A DNA stretch of 64,000 bases from Leptospira sp. WS4.C2 (GTDB lineage: Bacteria > Spirochaetota > Leptospiria > Leptospirales > Leptospiraceae): contig NZ_CP162139.1 in the NCBI RefSeq assembly GCF_040833985.1, forward strand, positions 3,320,501 through 3,384,500, given 5' to 3'. The stretch's first letter is position 1; every line of letters begins with the position of its first letter. Below the pieces are notes generated by a model. It was not told where the DNA came from. It was given only the letters and a program-made list of their open reading frames with translations, and searched no databases. Below, in pieces: positions 45,801 through 53,642 of this stretch. Position numbers and translations under genes: made by a program.

Positions 45801-45831
45801 TGAGGTGGCGGTTATATAGAGTTATGCGAAA
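45801..45831 (+). repeat. attC-like right end 1
   Basis: TGAGGTGGCGG followed by TTATATAGA and GTTATGCGAAA (45821-45831). The box GTTATGCGAAA recurs at 47071 and, as GTTACGCGAAA, at 48061. It differs from the attC right-end consensus GTTRRRY at one position. It marks the left edge of the accessory block. Confidence 0.45.
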
Positions 45832-45844
45832 TCGTAGAAACTAA

Positions 45845-47032
45845 ATGACAGAAACAGAAAGGATAGTTACAGAATTATGCAAGCATAGTTTTCTGCGTTT
45901 TTGGACGATTCCCAGTCCGAAAAGGAAAAAAGACAAAAAAGAATTATGCGATGTTTTAGTTTTCATACACCCTTATTTAATAATAATTTCAGTAAAAGAA
46001 ATAATTATTAAAGAAAATTCTACCTTCAAAATTCAATCTGAAAGATGGGAAAGAAAAGCAATTTTAGATTCCGCAAAACAGATTTACGGAGCAGAGAGAT
46101 ATATTAATAAAAGAGAGATATTCTATGATAGCCGATTTGAAACTGAATTTCAGATAACAAACTTTGAGAATATTAAATTATTTCGAATTGCAATAGCTTT
46201 CGGTAGAGGCGATAAATTTCACTTAATACAAGGAAAATTCGAAGGAGGATTTGTTCATGTTATAGATGAAAAGTTTCTTCATATTCTATTTAAAGAATTA
46301 AACACCATTACGGACTTTACTGAATATTTAGAACGAAAAGAAGATTTTTTTGAAAAATCTAGAGTAATCTTTACTCAGGAGGAGGATTTACTTGCAATCT
46401 ATTTACATAACAATCGAAATTTTCCCTATAAAGCAGATATTCAAATTTTAAACGACGATATTTGGGATGGAGTAAAAGAAAAAAAAGAATTCAAAAATAA
46501 AATAAATGCAAATGAAACAAGTTTCCTATGGGATAATTTAATAGACATTTTCACTTCAGACTTCAGAAATAATACTTTAATCGGCGATACCGACTTTGAT
46601 TCAACTGACAAAGCATTACGTATATTAGCTCTCGAAACAAGATTCTCACGGAGAATTCTAGCAAATTCTTTCCTTGAAATAAACAAACCAGAATCAAAAA
46701 TCCGTTCTAGAATAATATCCTCAATCAGTGGTATAACTTATGTATTCTTAATTGCGCCAGGAAAAATTCAAAGAGATAGGGATACTCGAAATCGAGAATT
46801 AGTTCTTCGATGCTGGGTCGCTAGAAAGATGCACAAAGATAATAAAATAGTCATTGGAATTGCAAAAGACCCCATTAATCCTGAAGGAACTTCTTATGAT
46901 CTAGTTAATCTGGAAATAGACTCTTTAACCAAAGAGGAATTAGACAAAATAGAAGAAATGCAAACTGATCTTGGATATTTTTCCAAACCAATTTTTACAA
47001 GTACTCATATAGATGAATATCCTTTCGATTAA
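45845..47032 (+). CDS. Unknown protein with nuclease-like N-terminus
   Basis: 395 residues, notably AT-rich and without signal or membrane segments. Near the N-terminus KKELCDVLVFIHPYLIIISVKE resembles the E-x-x-D-x-L-V ... I-x-V-K core of NERD/PD-(D/E)xK-like nucleases: Glu, Asp and Lys are at suitable spacing. The rest (residues 70-395) has no motif I know. It is the sole gene between two GTTATGCGAAA boxes, as a gene cassette would be. Defence or stress function is possible but not shown. Confidence 0.55.
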   Translation: MTETERIVTELCKHSFLRFWTIPSPKRKKDKKELCDVLVFIHPYLIIISVKEIIIKENSTFKIQSERWERKAILDSAKQIYGAERYINKREIFYDSRFETEFQITNFENIKLFRIAIAFGRGDKFHLIQGKFEGGFVHVIDEKFLHILFKELNTITDFTEYLERKEDFFEKSRVIFTQEEDLLAIYLHNNRNFPYKADIQILNDDIWDGVKEKKEFKNKINANETSFLWDNLIDIFTSDFRNNTLIGDTDFDSTDKALRILALETRFSRRILANSFLEINKPESKIRSRIISSISGITYVFLIAPGKIQRDRDTRNRELVLRCWVARKMHKDNKIVIGIAKDPINPEGTSYDLVNLEIDSLTKEELDKIEEMQTDLGYFSKPIFTSTHIDEYPFD

Positions 47033-47050
47033 AACTCTATTCGCTTCACA

Positions 47051-47081
47051 TAAGTGCGGTTAGCTTGTTCGTTATGCGAAA
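47051..47081 (+). repeat. attC-like right end 2
   Basis: TAAGTGCGGTTAGCTTGTTC, then GTTATGCGAAA (47071-47081). It falls between the unknown gene and the toxin-antitoxin pair, 1250 bases after end 1. The left half of an attC is not clear. Confidence 0.45.
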
Positions 47082-47135
47082 GTTCGCAAACTTCTATTTA
47101 AACGAAGAAAAGCATAAATTTGGCATTTTTTCGTC

Positions 47136-47164
47136 TTGATTTCTCTGAAAGTAACCATTATCCT
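47136..47164 (+). promoter_or_regulatory. Promoter of the Phd/PIN module
   Basis: TTGATT (47136-47141), a 17-base spacer and TATCCT (47159-47164). GTAACCA occurs twice nearby (47151 and 47171), flanking the -10 region, a natural site for Phd-type autoregulation. Confidence 0.6.
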
Positions 47165-47196
47165 ACAATTGTAACCACAATTTCGGAGTTAAAAGA

Positions 47197-47475
47197 ATGA
47201 TTTATGTCGGAGTAAGAGATCTAAAAGCAAAACTTAGCGAATATCTCGATAAAGCCAGGCTTGGAGACGAAGTAATCGTTACTGATCACGGAAAACCAAT
47301 TGCTAGACTAATAAAAGAACCAATAAAACAAAAATCTACTATTGAGAAAATGTATCTTTTAGCTGAAAAAGGTATGATACAACTTCCAAGTAAGGATAAG
47401 CAAAGTAAATCGACTACTCCGCTTAAAACAAAGTCAAAAATGACTGCATCTGATATATTACTTAACGATCGTTAA
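47197..47475 (+). CDS. Phd/YefM-type antitoxin
   Basis: 92 residues. VRDLKAKLSEYLDKARLGDEV and VTDHGKPIARLI are the Phd/YefM DNA-binding part (residues 1-50). The rest is a basic, probably disordered tail that should bind toxin. GGAG lies about ten bases before the ATG. Its TAA overlaps the toxin ATG (TAATG). Confidence 0.87.
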   Translation: MIYVGVRDLKAKLSEYLDKARLGDEVIVTDHGKPIARLIKEPIKQKSTIEKMYLLAEKGMIQLPSKDKQSKSTTPLKTKSKMTASDILLNDR

Positions 47476-47912
47476 TGTTTTATTATTTAGATTCAAGCGT
47501 TCTTGTAAAAAAATACTTTGATGAATTTGCTTCTGATACTGTATTAAAAATATGGAAAGATAATCGATATATTGCAATATCACAAGTTGGCTATTCAGAA
47601 ATCCTAGCCACAATTAATAAAAAACAAAAAATTGATAAGTTCTCTGAAAAAATAAAAGAATCTATTATAAAACAATTTAAATCTGATTGGGATCAACTTG
47701 TCAAAATTAACGTAGATCATTCAATAAATTCTGAATTAGTTAGAATTCATTCAAAATATTTACTTAGAGGTTTCGATGCTATTCACCTCGTTTCTGCGAT
47801 TCTTCTATTCAGAGAATTAGAAGAAGAAACTTTCTTTCTTAGTGCAGACGATAATCTAGCAACTGCAGCTAAAAAAGATGGTTTAAATATCGGAATATAT
47901 AATTGGAAGTAA
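47475..47912 (+). CDS. PIN-domain toxin
   Basis: 145 residues. Acidic residues are in place: YLDSSVLVKKYF at the start (Asp5), YSEILATI (Glu near 41), RGFDAIHLVSAIL (Asp near 98) and LSADDNLATAA (Asp near 127). It would be an RNA nuclease held in check by the Phd-type partner. The module is intact and AT-rich, and sits between attC-like sites. Confidence 0.87.
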   Translation: MFYYLDSSVLVKKYFDEFASDTVLKIWKDNRYIAISQVGYSEILATINKKQKIDKFSEKIKESIIKQFKSDWDQLVKINVDHSINSELVRIHSKYLLRGFDAIHLVSAILLFRELEEETFFLSADDNLATAAKKDGLNIGIYNWK

Positions 47913-47921
47913 ATACGAACC

Positions 47922-48070
47922 TTCGCATAACAGCACCTTCGACACTTACGGCCTCTCTTGGGCTGTGCCACATTTCCCTCCTGTCACTCGCTTTCATCTG
48001 CAAGCTACGTGCACTTCCCGTTCGGGACTCAGGGTCATACAACTTCAGTAAGCCTAGTTCGTTACGCGAA
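47922..48070 (+). repeat. attC-like site 3, the most complete
   Basis: TTCGCATAAC (47922-47931) and GTTACGCGAA (48061-48070) are inverted with one mismatch. Inside them CTTAC (47945-47949) and GTAAG (48048-48052) form a second pair. The nested arms around an imperfect palindromic centre of 149 bases resemble an integron attC or a related palindromic element. It lies directly after the PIN toxin gene. Confidence 0.5.
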
Positions 48071-48163
48071 ATCTCTTAAAATAATTTATAAAGGAAAAGA
48101 GAGATAAAAATCCAGAGTTTTTGATCTTTACAGGGAGATAACTGAGTATAAACTACCAACAAG

Positions 48164-48624
48164 ATGAAAAGTCGCGTCTACATCGAAACATCAGTAATAA
48201 GTTATTATACTGCAAAACTATCCAAAGATATTCGTACTCTATCACGTTAGGAGACTACAATTGACTGGTGGGAAGACGAAATGTACAAATTCGACTGTTA
48301 TATTTCACTTGCTGTCATCGAAGAAATTTCAAAAGGAAACCAGCTCGAAGCAGAGAAAAAAATGAAACCTTCGCAAAATTTGCCAATTTCAGCTGAATCT
48401 AGTGAAATAATGGCACTTGCAGAAAAATATTTTTCCAAATTAAATATTCCAGATAAATCAAAATATGATACAATTCATATTGCCTATGCTTCTTATTATG
48501 AAGTTGGAATGTGAAGCATATTTCTAATCCAAGGACTCAGAGCGCGTTGATAGACTTAAACCTAGAGTTGAATTTAAAAACACCTCTACTGATTACACCA
48601 GAAACATTAATGGAGATTTTATAA
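48164..48624 (+). pseudogene. Ruined PIN-domain toxin gene
   Basis: The ATG at 48164 opens MKSRVYIETSVISYYTAK, the start of a common PIN family. A TAG at 48248-48250 interrupts it, and the frame resumes with TIDWWEDEMYKFDCYISLAV and YDTIHIAYASYYEVGM. There the expected DYLLTWN is missing and the frame changes to KHISNPRTQSALIDL and LLITPETLMEIL, ending at TAA 48622-48624. So one stop, a small deletion and a frameshift are present. The toxin can hardly be active. Confidence 0.8.
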
Positions 48625-48797
48625 TGGAAGATTTAATCATTAAAGAAGTTAGGAAAATCAAAACTAAATTGGAGCAAGATTGTAAAAATGATTTTGAACT
48701 AATTTTCAAAAAGCACAACGTATTACATCAGATCTATATAACCAGGATCATTGAAAAAAAAGATTTAAAAAAGCAGAAGAAAATCCCTACGCCATAA
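48624..48797 (+). CDS. Small partner (probable antitoxin) of the ruined PIN toxin
   Basis: 57 residues starting LIIKEVRKIKTKLEQDC after the first three residues. This resembles the small D-P-I-x-x-E-V-R-x-I-R proteins that follow PIN genes of this family. The ATG overlaps the toxin stop (TAATG), the order toxin then partner. It has stayed open although the toxin has decayed; its C-terminus (IEKKDLKKQKKIPTP) is not the usual PPR end. Confidence 0.6.
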   Translation: MEDLIIKEVRKIKTKLEQDCKNDFELIFKKHNVLHQIYITRIIEKKDLKKQKKIPTP

Positions 48798-48808
48798 TAA
48801 GAGACTCC

Positions 48809-48815
48809 GCCTAAC
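48809..48815 (+). repeat. attC-like left-end heptamer, site degraded
   Basis: GCCTAAC fits the attC left core RYYYAAC exactly and follows the small partner gene by 11 bases. No matching right end is visible before the YdeI-like gene, so it may be a decayed site or chance. Confidence 0.25.
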
Positions 48816-48878
48816 AGGATTTTCACCGTCGCTCGGTCTGCTACAAATTTTATTGTATAAGTAAATGAAAAATTTCAG

Positions 48879-49475
48879 ATGAATGGAAATTCTATGAATA
48901 AAAATAATGAAATAATCATCAAATCTTTTTCTTCCTCAGAGAAATGGAAGGAATGGCTTATGTTAAATTTTGCAACATTTCCTAATGGTATTTGGCTTCG
49001 AATTTATAAGAAAGACTCCGGAAAAAAAACAATTACCTATGATGAGGCCCTAGATGAAGCTCTTTGCTTCGGCTGGATCGATAGTCTGAAAAATAAATAC
49101 GATGAAAGATCGTGGATTCAGAAATTTACTCCACGCAGATCACAAAGCAAATGGTCAAAGCGAAATAGAGAGCGAGCAGATCTGCTTATCAAAGAAAAAC
49201 GAATGCAACCAAGCGGATTATTAGAAATAGAGACTGCAAAAAAAGATGGTAGATGGGACCAAGCCTATGATTCTCCAAGCCAAATGGAAATTCCCCCTGA
49301 TTTTCTAGAAAAATTAGTAAAAGATCAGTACGCCCACGAATTCTTTAAAACACTGAATAAAACAAACTTATATGCAATTGCTTGGCGATTACAAACAGCA
49401 AAGACTTTAAAGACAAGAGAAAAACGAATGGAGGCTCTTCTTCAAATGATGAAGAATCGACAAAAATTGCACTAA
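48879..49475 (+). CDS. YdeI/OmdA family protein
   Basis: 198 residues. GIWLRIYKKDSGKKTITYDEALDEALCFGWIDS near 30-65 and the following FTPRRSQSKWSKRNRERADLLI are the YdeI/OmpD-associated signature (short parts: CFGWIDS, FTPRRSQSKWS). These small cytoplasmic proteins have been linked to peptide and envelope stress resistance. An in-frame ATG at 48894 has a better GGAAA before it and could be the true start. It closes the accessory block. Confidence 0.82.
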   Translation: MNGNSMNKNNEIIIKSFSSSEKWKEWLMLNFATFPNGIWLRIYKKDSGKKTITYDEALDEALCFGWIDSLKNKYDERSWIQKFTPRRSQSKWSKRNRERADLLIKEKRMQPSGLLEIETAKKDGRWDQAYDSPSQMEIPPDFLEKLVKDQYAHEFFKTLNKTNLYAIAWRLQTAKTLKTREKRMEALLQMMKNRQKLH

Positions 49476-49569
49476 TTTATTTGCCAGCAACTAACCGCTT
49501 CACTTCAGAAGTTCACCCTTGGAAAGAATGTCCTTTAAATTTCCCAGCGCCGTCTAATACAATACCACT

Positions 49570-50166
49570 ATGGAACCAAATGTTTTCGACCAACTCGCCA
49601 AAGAGTATGATACAGCGGAACGAAAAGAATTAGCCCTAGTCATAACTAGTGCAATCCAAAACGAATGTAAGGATAGCCAATCAAAAACTTTATTTGATTA
49701 CGGTTGTGGCACCGGACTTGTTGGCCTTAATTTGGTTTCCTTAGTCGGTAGGATTGTCTTTATCGATTCTTCTGAACCTATGTTGGATATTGTCAGAGAG
49801 AAAATCAAAAGAACAAATACAACCAATGCAGAAGTGATCCATTCCAATTTCCTCCAAAATACCAAAAATAAAAAATCGGATCTAATCCTTGTCTCTCTTG
49901 TCCTTTTGCACATTCCTGATACAAAAAAGATTCTAAAATATTTTTATGAAATCTTAAACCCTAACGGAAAGCTGATGGTTGTTGATTTTGATAAAAATGA
50001 AAAAATAAACCATCCCAAAGTGCACAACGGATTTACAGATCTCGAAATGAAATCTTTACTGAATGACGTTGGATTTAAAAATATAGAAAAGAAGACAATT
50101 TATCATGGGAAAAATATTTTTATGAAGGAAGATGCTTCGCTTTTTTTGGCAACAGGAACCAAATGA
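49570..50166 (+). CDS. Class I SAM-dependent methyltransferase
   Basis: 198 residues. FDYGCGTGLVG (about residues 42-52) binds SAM, IVFIDSSEPML is the second strand with the acidic ribose ligand, and VLLHIPDTKKILKYF and NGKLMVVDF follow in order. The small size and missing C-terminal cap suggest a small-molecule substrate. There is no operon partner. Confidence 0.82.
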   Translation: MEPNVFDQLAKEYDTAERKELALVITSAIQNECKDSQSKTLFDYGCGTGLVGLNLVSLVGRIVFIDSSEPMLDIVREKIKRTNTTNAEVIHSNFLQNTKNKKSDLILVSLVLLHIPDTKKILKYFYEILNPNGKLMVVDFDKNEKINHPKVHNGFTDLEMKSLLNDVGFKNIEKKTIYHGKNIFMKEDASLFLATGTK

Positions 50167-50206
50167 TTCGTGGACAAATACAAAATGTAATCCTCAAATA
50201 TTTACT

Positions 50207-50557
50207 TTATAATAATCGAATTCCCAATCGACTCAAAACCAACTGATACAGATAAAACAAAACAATCGTAAAAACAATGCTACTTAAAATAGCAACCCAG
50301 AAACCGTAATTGGAATTAAGTTTTGGAAATAACAAAAACATAGGTAAGGTTGGAATTACAAACCAAAAAGTATAATAGGCATGGTTGGAAATTTTTTCTG
50401 TGCCTGTATTTTCGAATTTTAACCAAAACAAAGTGAGAATGGTGACCAATGGAAGAGATGCGATGAGACTTCCCATTCGATCATTCCTCCTTGCGATTTC
50501 CGATATGACGACAACAAGTGTCGCCGTGACTAAATATTTTATAATGAGATATAACAT
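50207..50557 (-). CDS. DUF3147-like membrane protein
   Basis: 116 residues with four membrane segments. SEIARRNDRMGSLIASLPLV, with its Arg-Arg-Asn-Asp turn, is typical of DUF3147. Function unknown. The DUF1801 gene is 50 bases upstream on the same strand. Confidence 0.7.
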   Translation of the reverse strand: MLYLIIKYLVTATLVVVISEIARRNDRMGSLIASLPLVTILTLFWLKFENTGTEKISNHAYYTFWFVIPTLPMFLLFPKLNSNYGFWVAILSSIVFTIVLFYLYQLVLSRLGIRLL

Positions 50558-50607
50558 AATTGATTTAAAATCTTTTGCTGTGTTCCAATTTTTTTCTATT
50601 CTTACAT

Positions 50608-51087
50608 TTACTTTTTGGAAGAATTCTTTTTATTAGATATCGTTTCTTTTAAATTTTTCTCATAGAGTGTAATCCAATCTTTGGGACTCATTTTCGACAC
50701 AAGCTCTCCAATCAATTTCCAGGGAATCTCCTCTATCTTTTTAAAACGAATGCAACTTTTGCCCATATCCAATTTGGTTTTAGAATGCTTTGGATATTCT
50801 GTTTGAAACCACTTTAATAATTTTTGATCTGCATAAATTCCCATATGGTACAAAGCGAGACCATTTTTCTGGGAAGCGATATGCAGAAAGGGAAGGGCAA
50901 ACTCTGGGGTCACGTGATAACCTGCTGGATATGTTTTTTTAGGGACAACATAACCGATCATCTTGTACTGGATGGTTTCTTCAAAACCTTTGGGAAGATT
51001 TTTTTTGATGATCTCTCGTAGTTTAGAAAATGGCTCTTTTCGTTCTTCCGGTAACGATTGGATGTATTCTTCAACAGTGTTTGCCAT
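50608..51087 (-). CDS. DUF1801 domain protein (YdhG-like)
   Basis: 159 residues. VEEYIQSLPEERKEPFSKLR at the start, GFEETIQYKMIGYVVP and MGIYADQKLLKWF in the middle and MGKSCIRFKKIEEIP near 120 are the DUF1801 pattern. Some members bind iron or are called iron chaperones (Fra/YdhG). The C-terminus is very basic (KETISNKKNSSKK). Confidence 0.82.
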   Translation of the reverse strand: MANTVEEYIQSLPEERKEPFSKLREIIKKNLPKGFEETIQYKMIGYVVPKKTYPAGYHVTPEFALPFLHIASQKNGLALYHMGIYADQKLLKWFQTEYPKHSKTKLDMGKSCIRFKKIEEIPWKLIGELVSKMSPKDWITLYEKNLKETISNKKNSSKK

Positions 51088-51324
51088 GGTGCAATGATAC
51101 TTTATTTGCCGTTAACACCAAATCGTTTTTCATTCAGATATTTTAAATTTTTTAATCTCTGATTCTTTCGAGATCAAACTGATTTTTCTTGATGAAAATC
51201 TTGATCCAAATTTTGACAAGTGGACGCTTCTTCCCGGTTCTCTCCAACTATGTTAAAGTTTCATTTTTCAAGAAAGTTCGAAATATCTTCATCTTTCGAT
51301 CCTGAAAGTTTTAGATTAGCCAGT

Positions 51325-51666
51325 CTACATTTTAGCGAAGTTGTCCATCACCAATATGTTTTGATTACGCGGATTCATCATCGTCAGGTATTTATCCCAT
51401 CCAAAATAACCATACAAAGGTTCTTCCACAAAGTCTCCAAGACTATCTCCATAAAAGGTTAGGAAGGTTTTGTTTGGCTCAAAGGAATCGGGATGAGAAT
51501 CGTCAAATTGAGAATTACATTCGGTACTCTCTATAAAATTTTTTACCGTCCTATTTTCTGCTATTGAAAAAACCTTGAAACTATTTTTGTCTGCGAAGAC
51601 AGCTGAGACCCAAATTGCAAGAAAACCTATAAAAACCCATTTTTTTTTATTCATTTTATTATACAT
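51325..51666 (-). pseudogene. Truncated copy of the SGNH hydrolase gene
   Basis: 113 residues from the ATG at 51664-51666, with AAGGAG nine bases before it. Signal and N-terminal region match the hydrolase at 53603-55015: SFEPNKTFLTFYGDSLGDF is common to both. After YLTMMN the copy jumps to PRNQNILVM, which in the full gene lies 86 codons later. It then stops at NFAKM. The block I serine is kept, the later catalytic blocks (GGND and the D/H end) are lost. It could be expressed but not be a hydrolase. Confidence 0.82.
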
Positions 51667-51685
51667 ATTTAATATCTCCTTACAA

Positions 51686-52219
51686 TCATTGCGGCGGATC
51701 CTGCACACTCGGTGTTGTAAAGCTAATAGTTCCAGACCCAGAGACAATTGTTAATGTTGTAAAAAAACCATACCTTTGAACAGGTAAAGGCGGAACTTTT
51801 AAGGGAATCCTAACAGTTTCCAACTGGCCAGATAAATTAGAATCATTCCGAGCGGGATAACTACTAGAGCTATTTCCACACCAAGGACTGGTAAGTTTAA
51901 CTTCCTGACCCGGATTTTCTTGAATACTAAAAGTAAAATACTCCGCTGATGTCCAAGTTTGCTTAGCATTCAACCGTGCACGATTATCAAAAATATAAGT
52001 ATCGCCCGCAGCCATATAACGGTTGTATGTTCCCGGTTCTAAAATGGGAATTTGGTCCGTGGCCGGACAATACTGGTTGAAGTCTAAATTGGGAACCACA
52101 AAGAACAACAGAAACGGAGCCAGTTGGTCATTGGGAATGCCTGCGGTTCGAGGATCGGAGTTACGAAAACAGCCAAACAGGGATAATGTGCTAAGTAATA
52201 TGAATGAGATGGTTTTCAT
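51686..52219 (-). CDS. Lipoprotein, copy B of the duplicated pair
   Basis: 177 residues. Signal ILLSTLSLFGC (Cys17) with FRNSDPRTAGIP after it. Residues 1-82 are the same as in copy A at 55031 apart from one residue, while the rest is only distantly alike (about half the residues by eye). The C-terminal half is strand-rich, with SGSGTISFTTP near the end in both copies. I know no family. It precedes the truncated hydrolase copy by 19 bases, as copy A precedes the full hydrolase. Confidence 0.78.
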   Translation of the reverse strand: MKTISFILLSTLSLFGCFRNSDPRTAGIPNDQLAPFLLFFVVPNLDFNQYCPATDQIPILEPGTYNRYMAAGDTYIFDNRARLNAKQTWTSAEYFTFSIQENPGQEVKLTSPWCGNSSSSYPARNDSNLSGQLETVRIPLKVPPLPVQRYGFFTTLTIVSGSGTISFTTPSVQDPPQ

Positions 52220-52227
52220 AAAGTGGT
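51972..52227. repeat. 256-bp near-identical tract, copy B
   Basis: Matches 55323-55578 with five mismatches that I count by eye. Its outer end includes eight bases before the start codon of the lipoprotein, equal to the last codons of the gene upstream of copy A. Confidence 0.85.
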
Positions 52228-52254
52228 CAATGGCTTAATTACAGGACTAATTAT

Positions 52255-52899
52255 TTAATGGCAATCAGAATAAACTAAGCCCTGATTTACCTGTTTGGAT
52301 TCTATGGAAACAGATTTCATTTGAGAAATTTCTGCCAATTTTGGAATCGTAATTTTATCGCAAAGCCAATGAATTGTATCTCCTTGAATCTGAAGGTTTC
52401 CACAGCCACCAAGAAAACTTTGATTTTTCCAGACCATAATCTTTAAATTTTGAAATAACATCCGTTCTGGTATCCCGTTGGAATAGTGGACAATACTAAT
52501 TTTAAATAGCTCATCACTTTGAAACCGATAAGACCATTCAAATTCTGGAGTCCCGTTTACCTCTGCGATATTGACATCTAAAGTTTCTGAAATTTTTGCA
52601 AGTTTTAGTTGGAATGTAATGTTATCAGGATTGTCTTGAATAGAACCACCAACTAAATCTAAATAGCTCACTGCAACGGGTTCATTTAGAAAACCTGCCT
52701 TGACATCACCCACTATATCGTTAAACTGAAATGGATTTTCATAACCTTGAGGAGGACAAGGCATACTCGCAGTAGTGAGCAAAAGATAATTAAAATAGTT
52801 TTCCTGGATTGGTTTTTTGCCTAACTGATTGGAACACTGCAAAATACTAATCAGACCTAATCCAATAAAAATGATACGTTGCAAAATTAAAGGCTCCAA
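52255..52899 (-). CDS. Lipoprotein of the SGNH operon, unknown
   Basis: 214 residues. A signal with lipobox ISILQC (Cys22) is followed by SNQLGKKPIQENYFN. The mature part is strand-rich with a few cysteines (MPCPPQGYENPF, GGCGNLQIQ, LCDKITIP). No recognised family. It overlaps the gene before it by 13 bases. Confidence 0.62.
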   Translation of the reverse strand: MEPLILQRIIFIGLGLISILQCSNQLGKKPIQENYFNYLLLTTASMPCPPQGYENPFQFNDIVGDVKAGFLNEPVAVSYLDLVGGSIQDNPDNITFQLKLAKISETLDVNIAEVNGTPEFEWSYRFQSDELFKISIVHYSNGIPERMLFQNLKIMVWKNQSFLGGCGNLQIQGDTIHWLCDKITIPKLAEISQMKSVSIESKQVNQGLVYSDCH

Positions 52900-53642
52900 G
52901 GACAGAGAGGAAAACCAACTCCTATTTGGTAGGCACAGGTAATTCCTGTTCGCAAAATCCCTGTTCTGATTTTATTTGTGAGTGTGGTTAGATTTTGATT
53001 AAAATTTAAATCTGTAAAACAATTTGACGTTGTTGCAGGGATTAACGCAAGTTCTGCTTCTAAACTATCTAATTGCTTTAACTCATCGGAATTGACTAAC
53101 CTTTCAAAATTGACCGGAACAAATTCCAATGTTTCCAAGCCCAATGCCTTACAACTTTCCTGATTCGTGAAACGAAAATGGTTTTCAAGGTTAGGGCCAT
53201 TTGTGTCCAAAAGATTTTTGAATAACATTCCTGTCGGAGGAACTAAATTTGCATATTGAATGGATAATGGCGTAGCACCAGCGGTACAATTCGGAAAATT
53301 GATGTTAATGAAGTTTAAATCATCTTTTCTGTTCTGTAAAATTTGGTTGGTTGGTATATTGTTAAAAAAAATTAAATTACAATTATCTTTCGTAGCCTCA
53401 TAACAAGTGGTAATTTTTCCAGATGGAATCTGCATAGTCACCAAACAAGCCTTTAATGTAGGAACAACCTCAATCAAGTTTCTTGAAAGATTTTGTCTGA
53501 CTATTGTCAAAATGACACTAGGATTTGATTCATTTTTTTGAATACAGCCCAAATAAAAAAATAAAAGCCCTATTGGAATGTATAAAATTTTAATATGACA
53601 ATTTACCAACATTTTCCTGTAAAAAGACAAAGGACTAACCAA
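52887..53642 (-). CDS. Lipoprotein of the SGNH operon, unknown
   Basis: 251 residues from the ATG at 53640-53642, or 241 from the internal ATG at 53612, which starts nearer a typical signal (HIKILYIPIGLLFFYLGC). The lipobox is YLGC. The mature protein has seven to eight cysteines, e.g. TLKACLVTM, CYEATKDNCN, ESCKALGLE. No known domain. The overlap with the hydrolase end (10 or 40 bases) suggests coupling. Confidence 0.62.
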   Translation of the reverse strand: MVSPLSFYRKMLVNCHIKILYIPIGLLFFYLGCIQKNESNPSVILTIVRQNLSRNLIEVVPTLKACLVTMQIPSGKITTCYEATKDNCNLIFFNNIPTNQILQNRKDDLNFININFPNCTAGATPLSIQYANLVPPTGMLFKNLLDTNGPNLENHFRFTNQESCKALGLETLEFVPVNFERLVNSDELKQLDSLEAELALIPATTSNCFTDLNFNQNLTTLTNKIRTGILRTGITCAYQIGVGFPLCPWSL

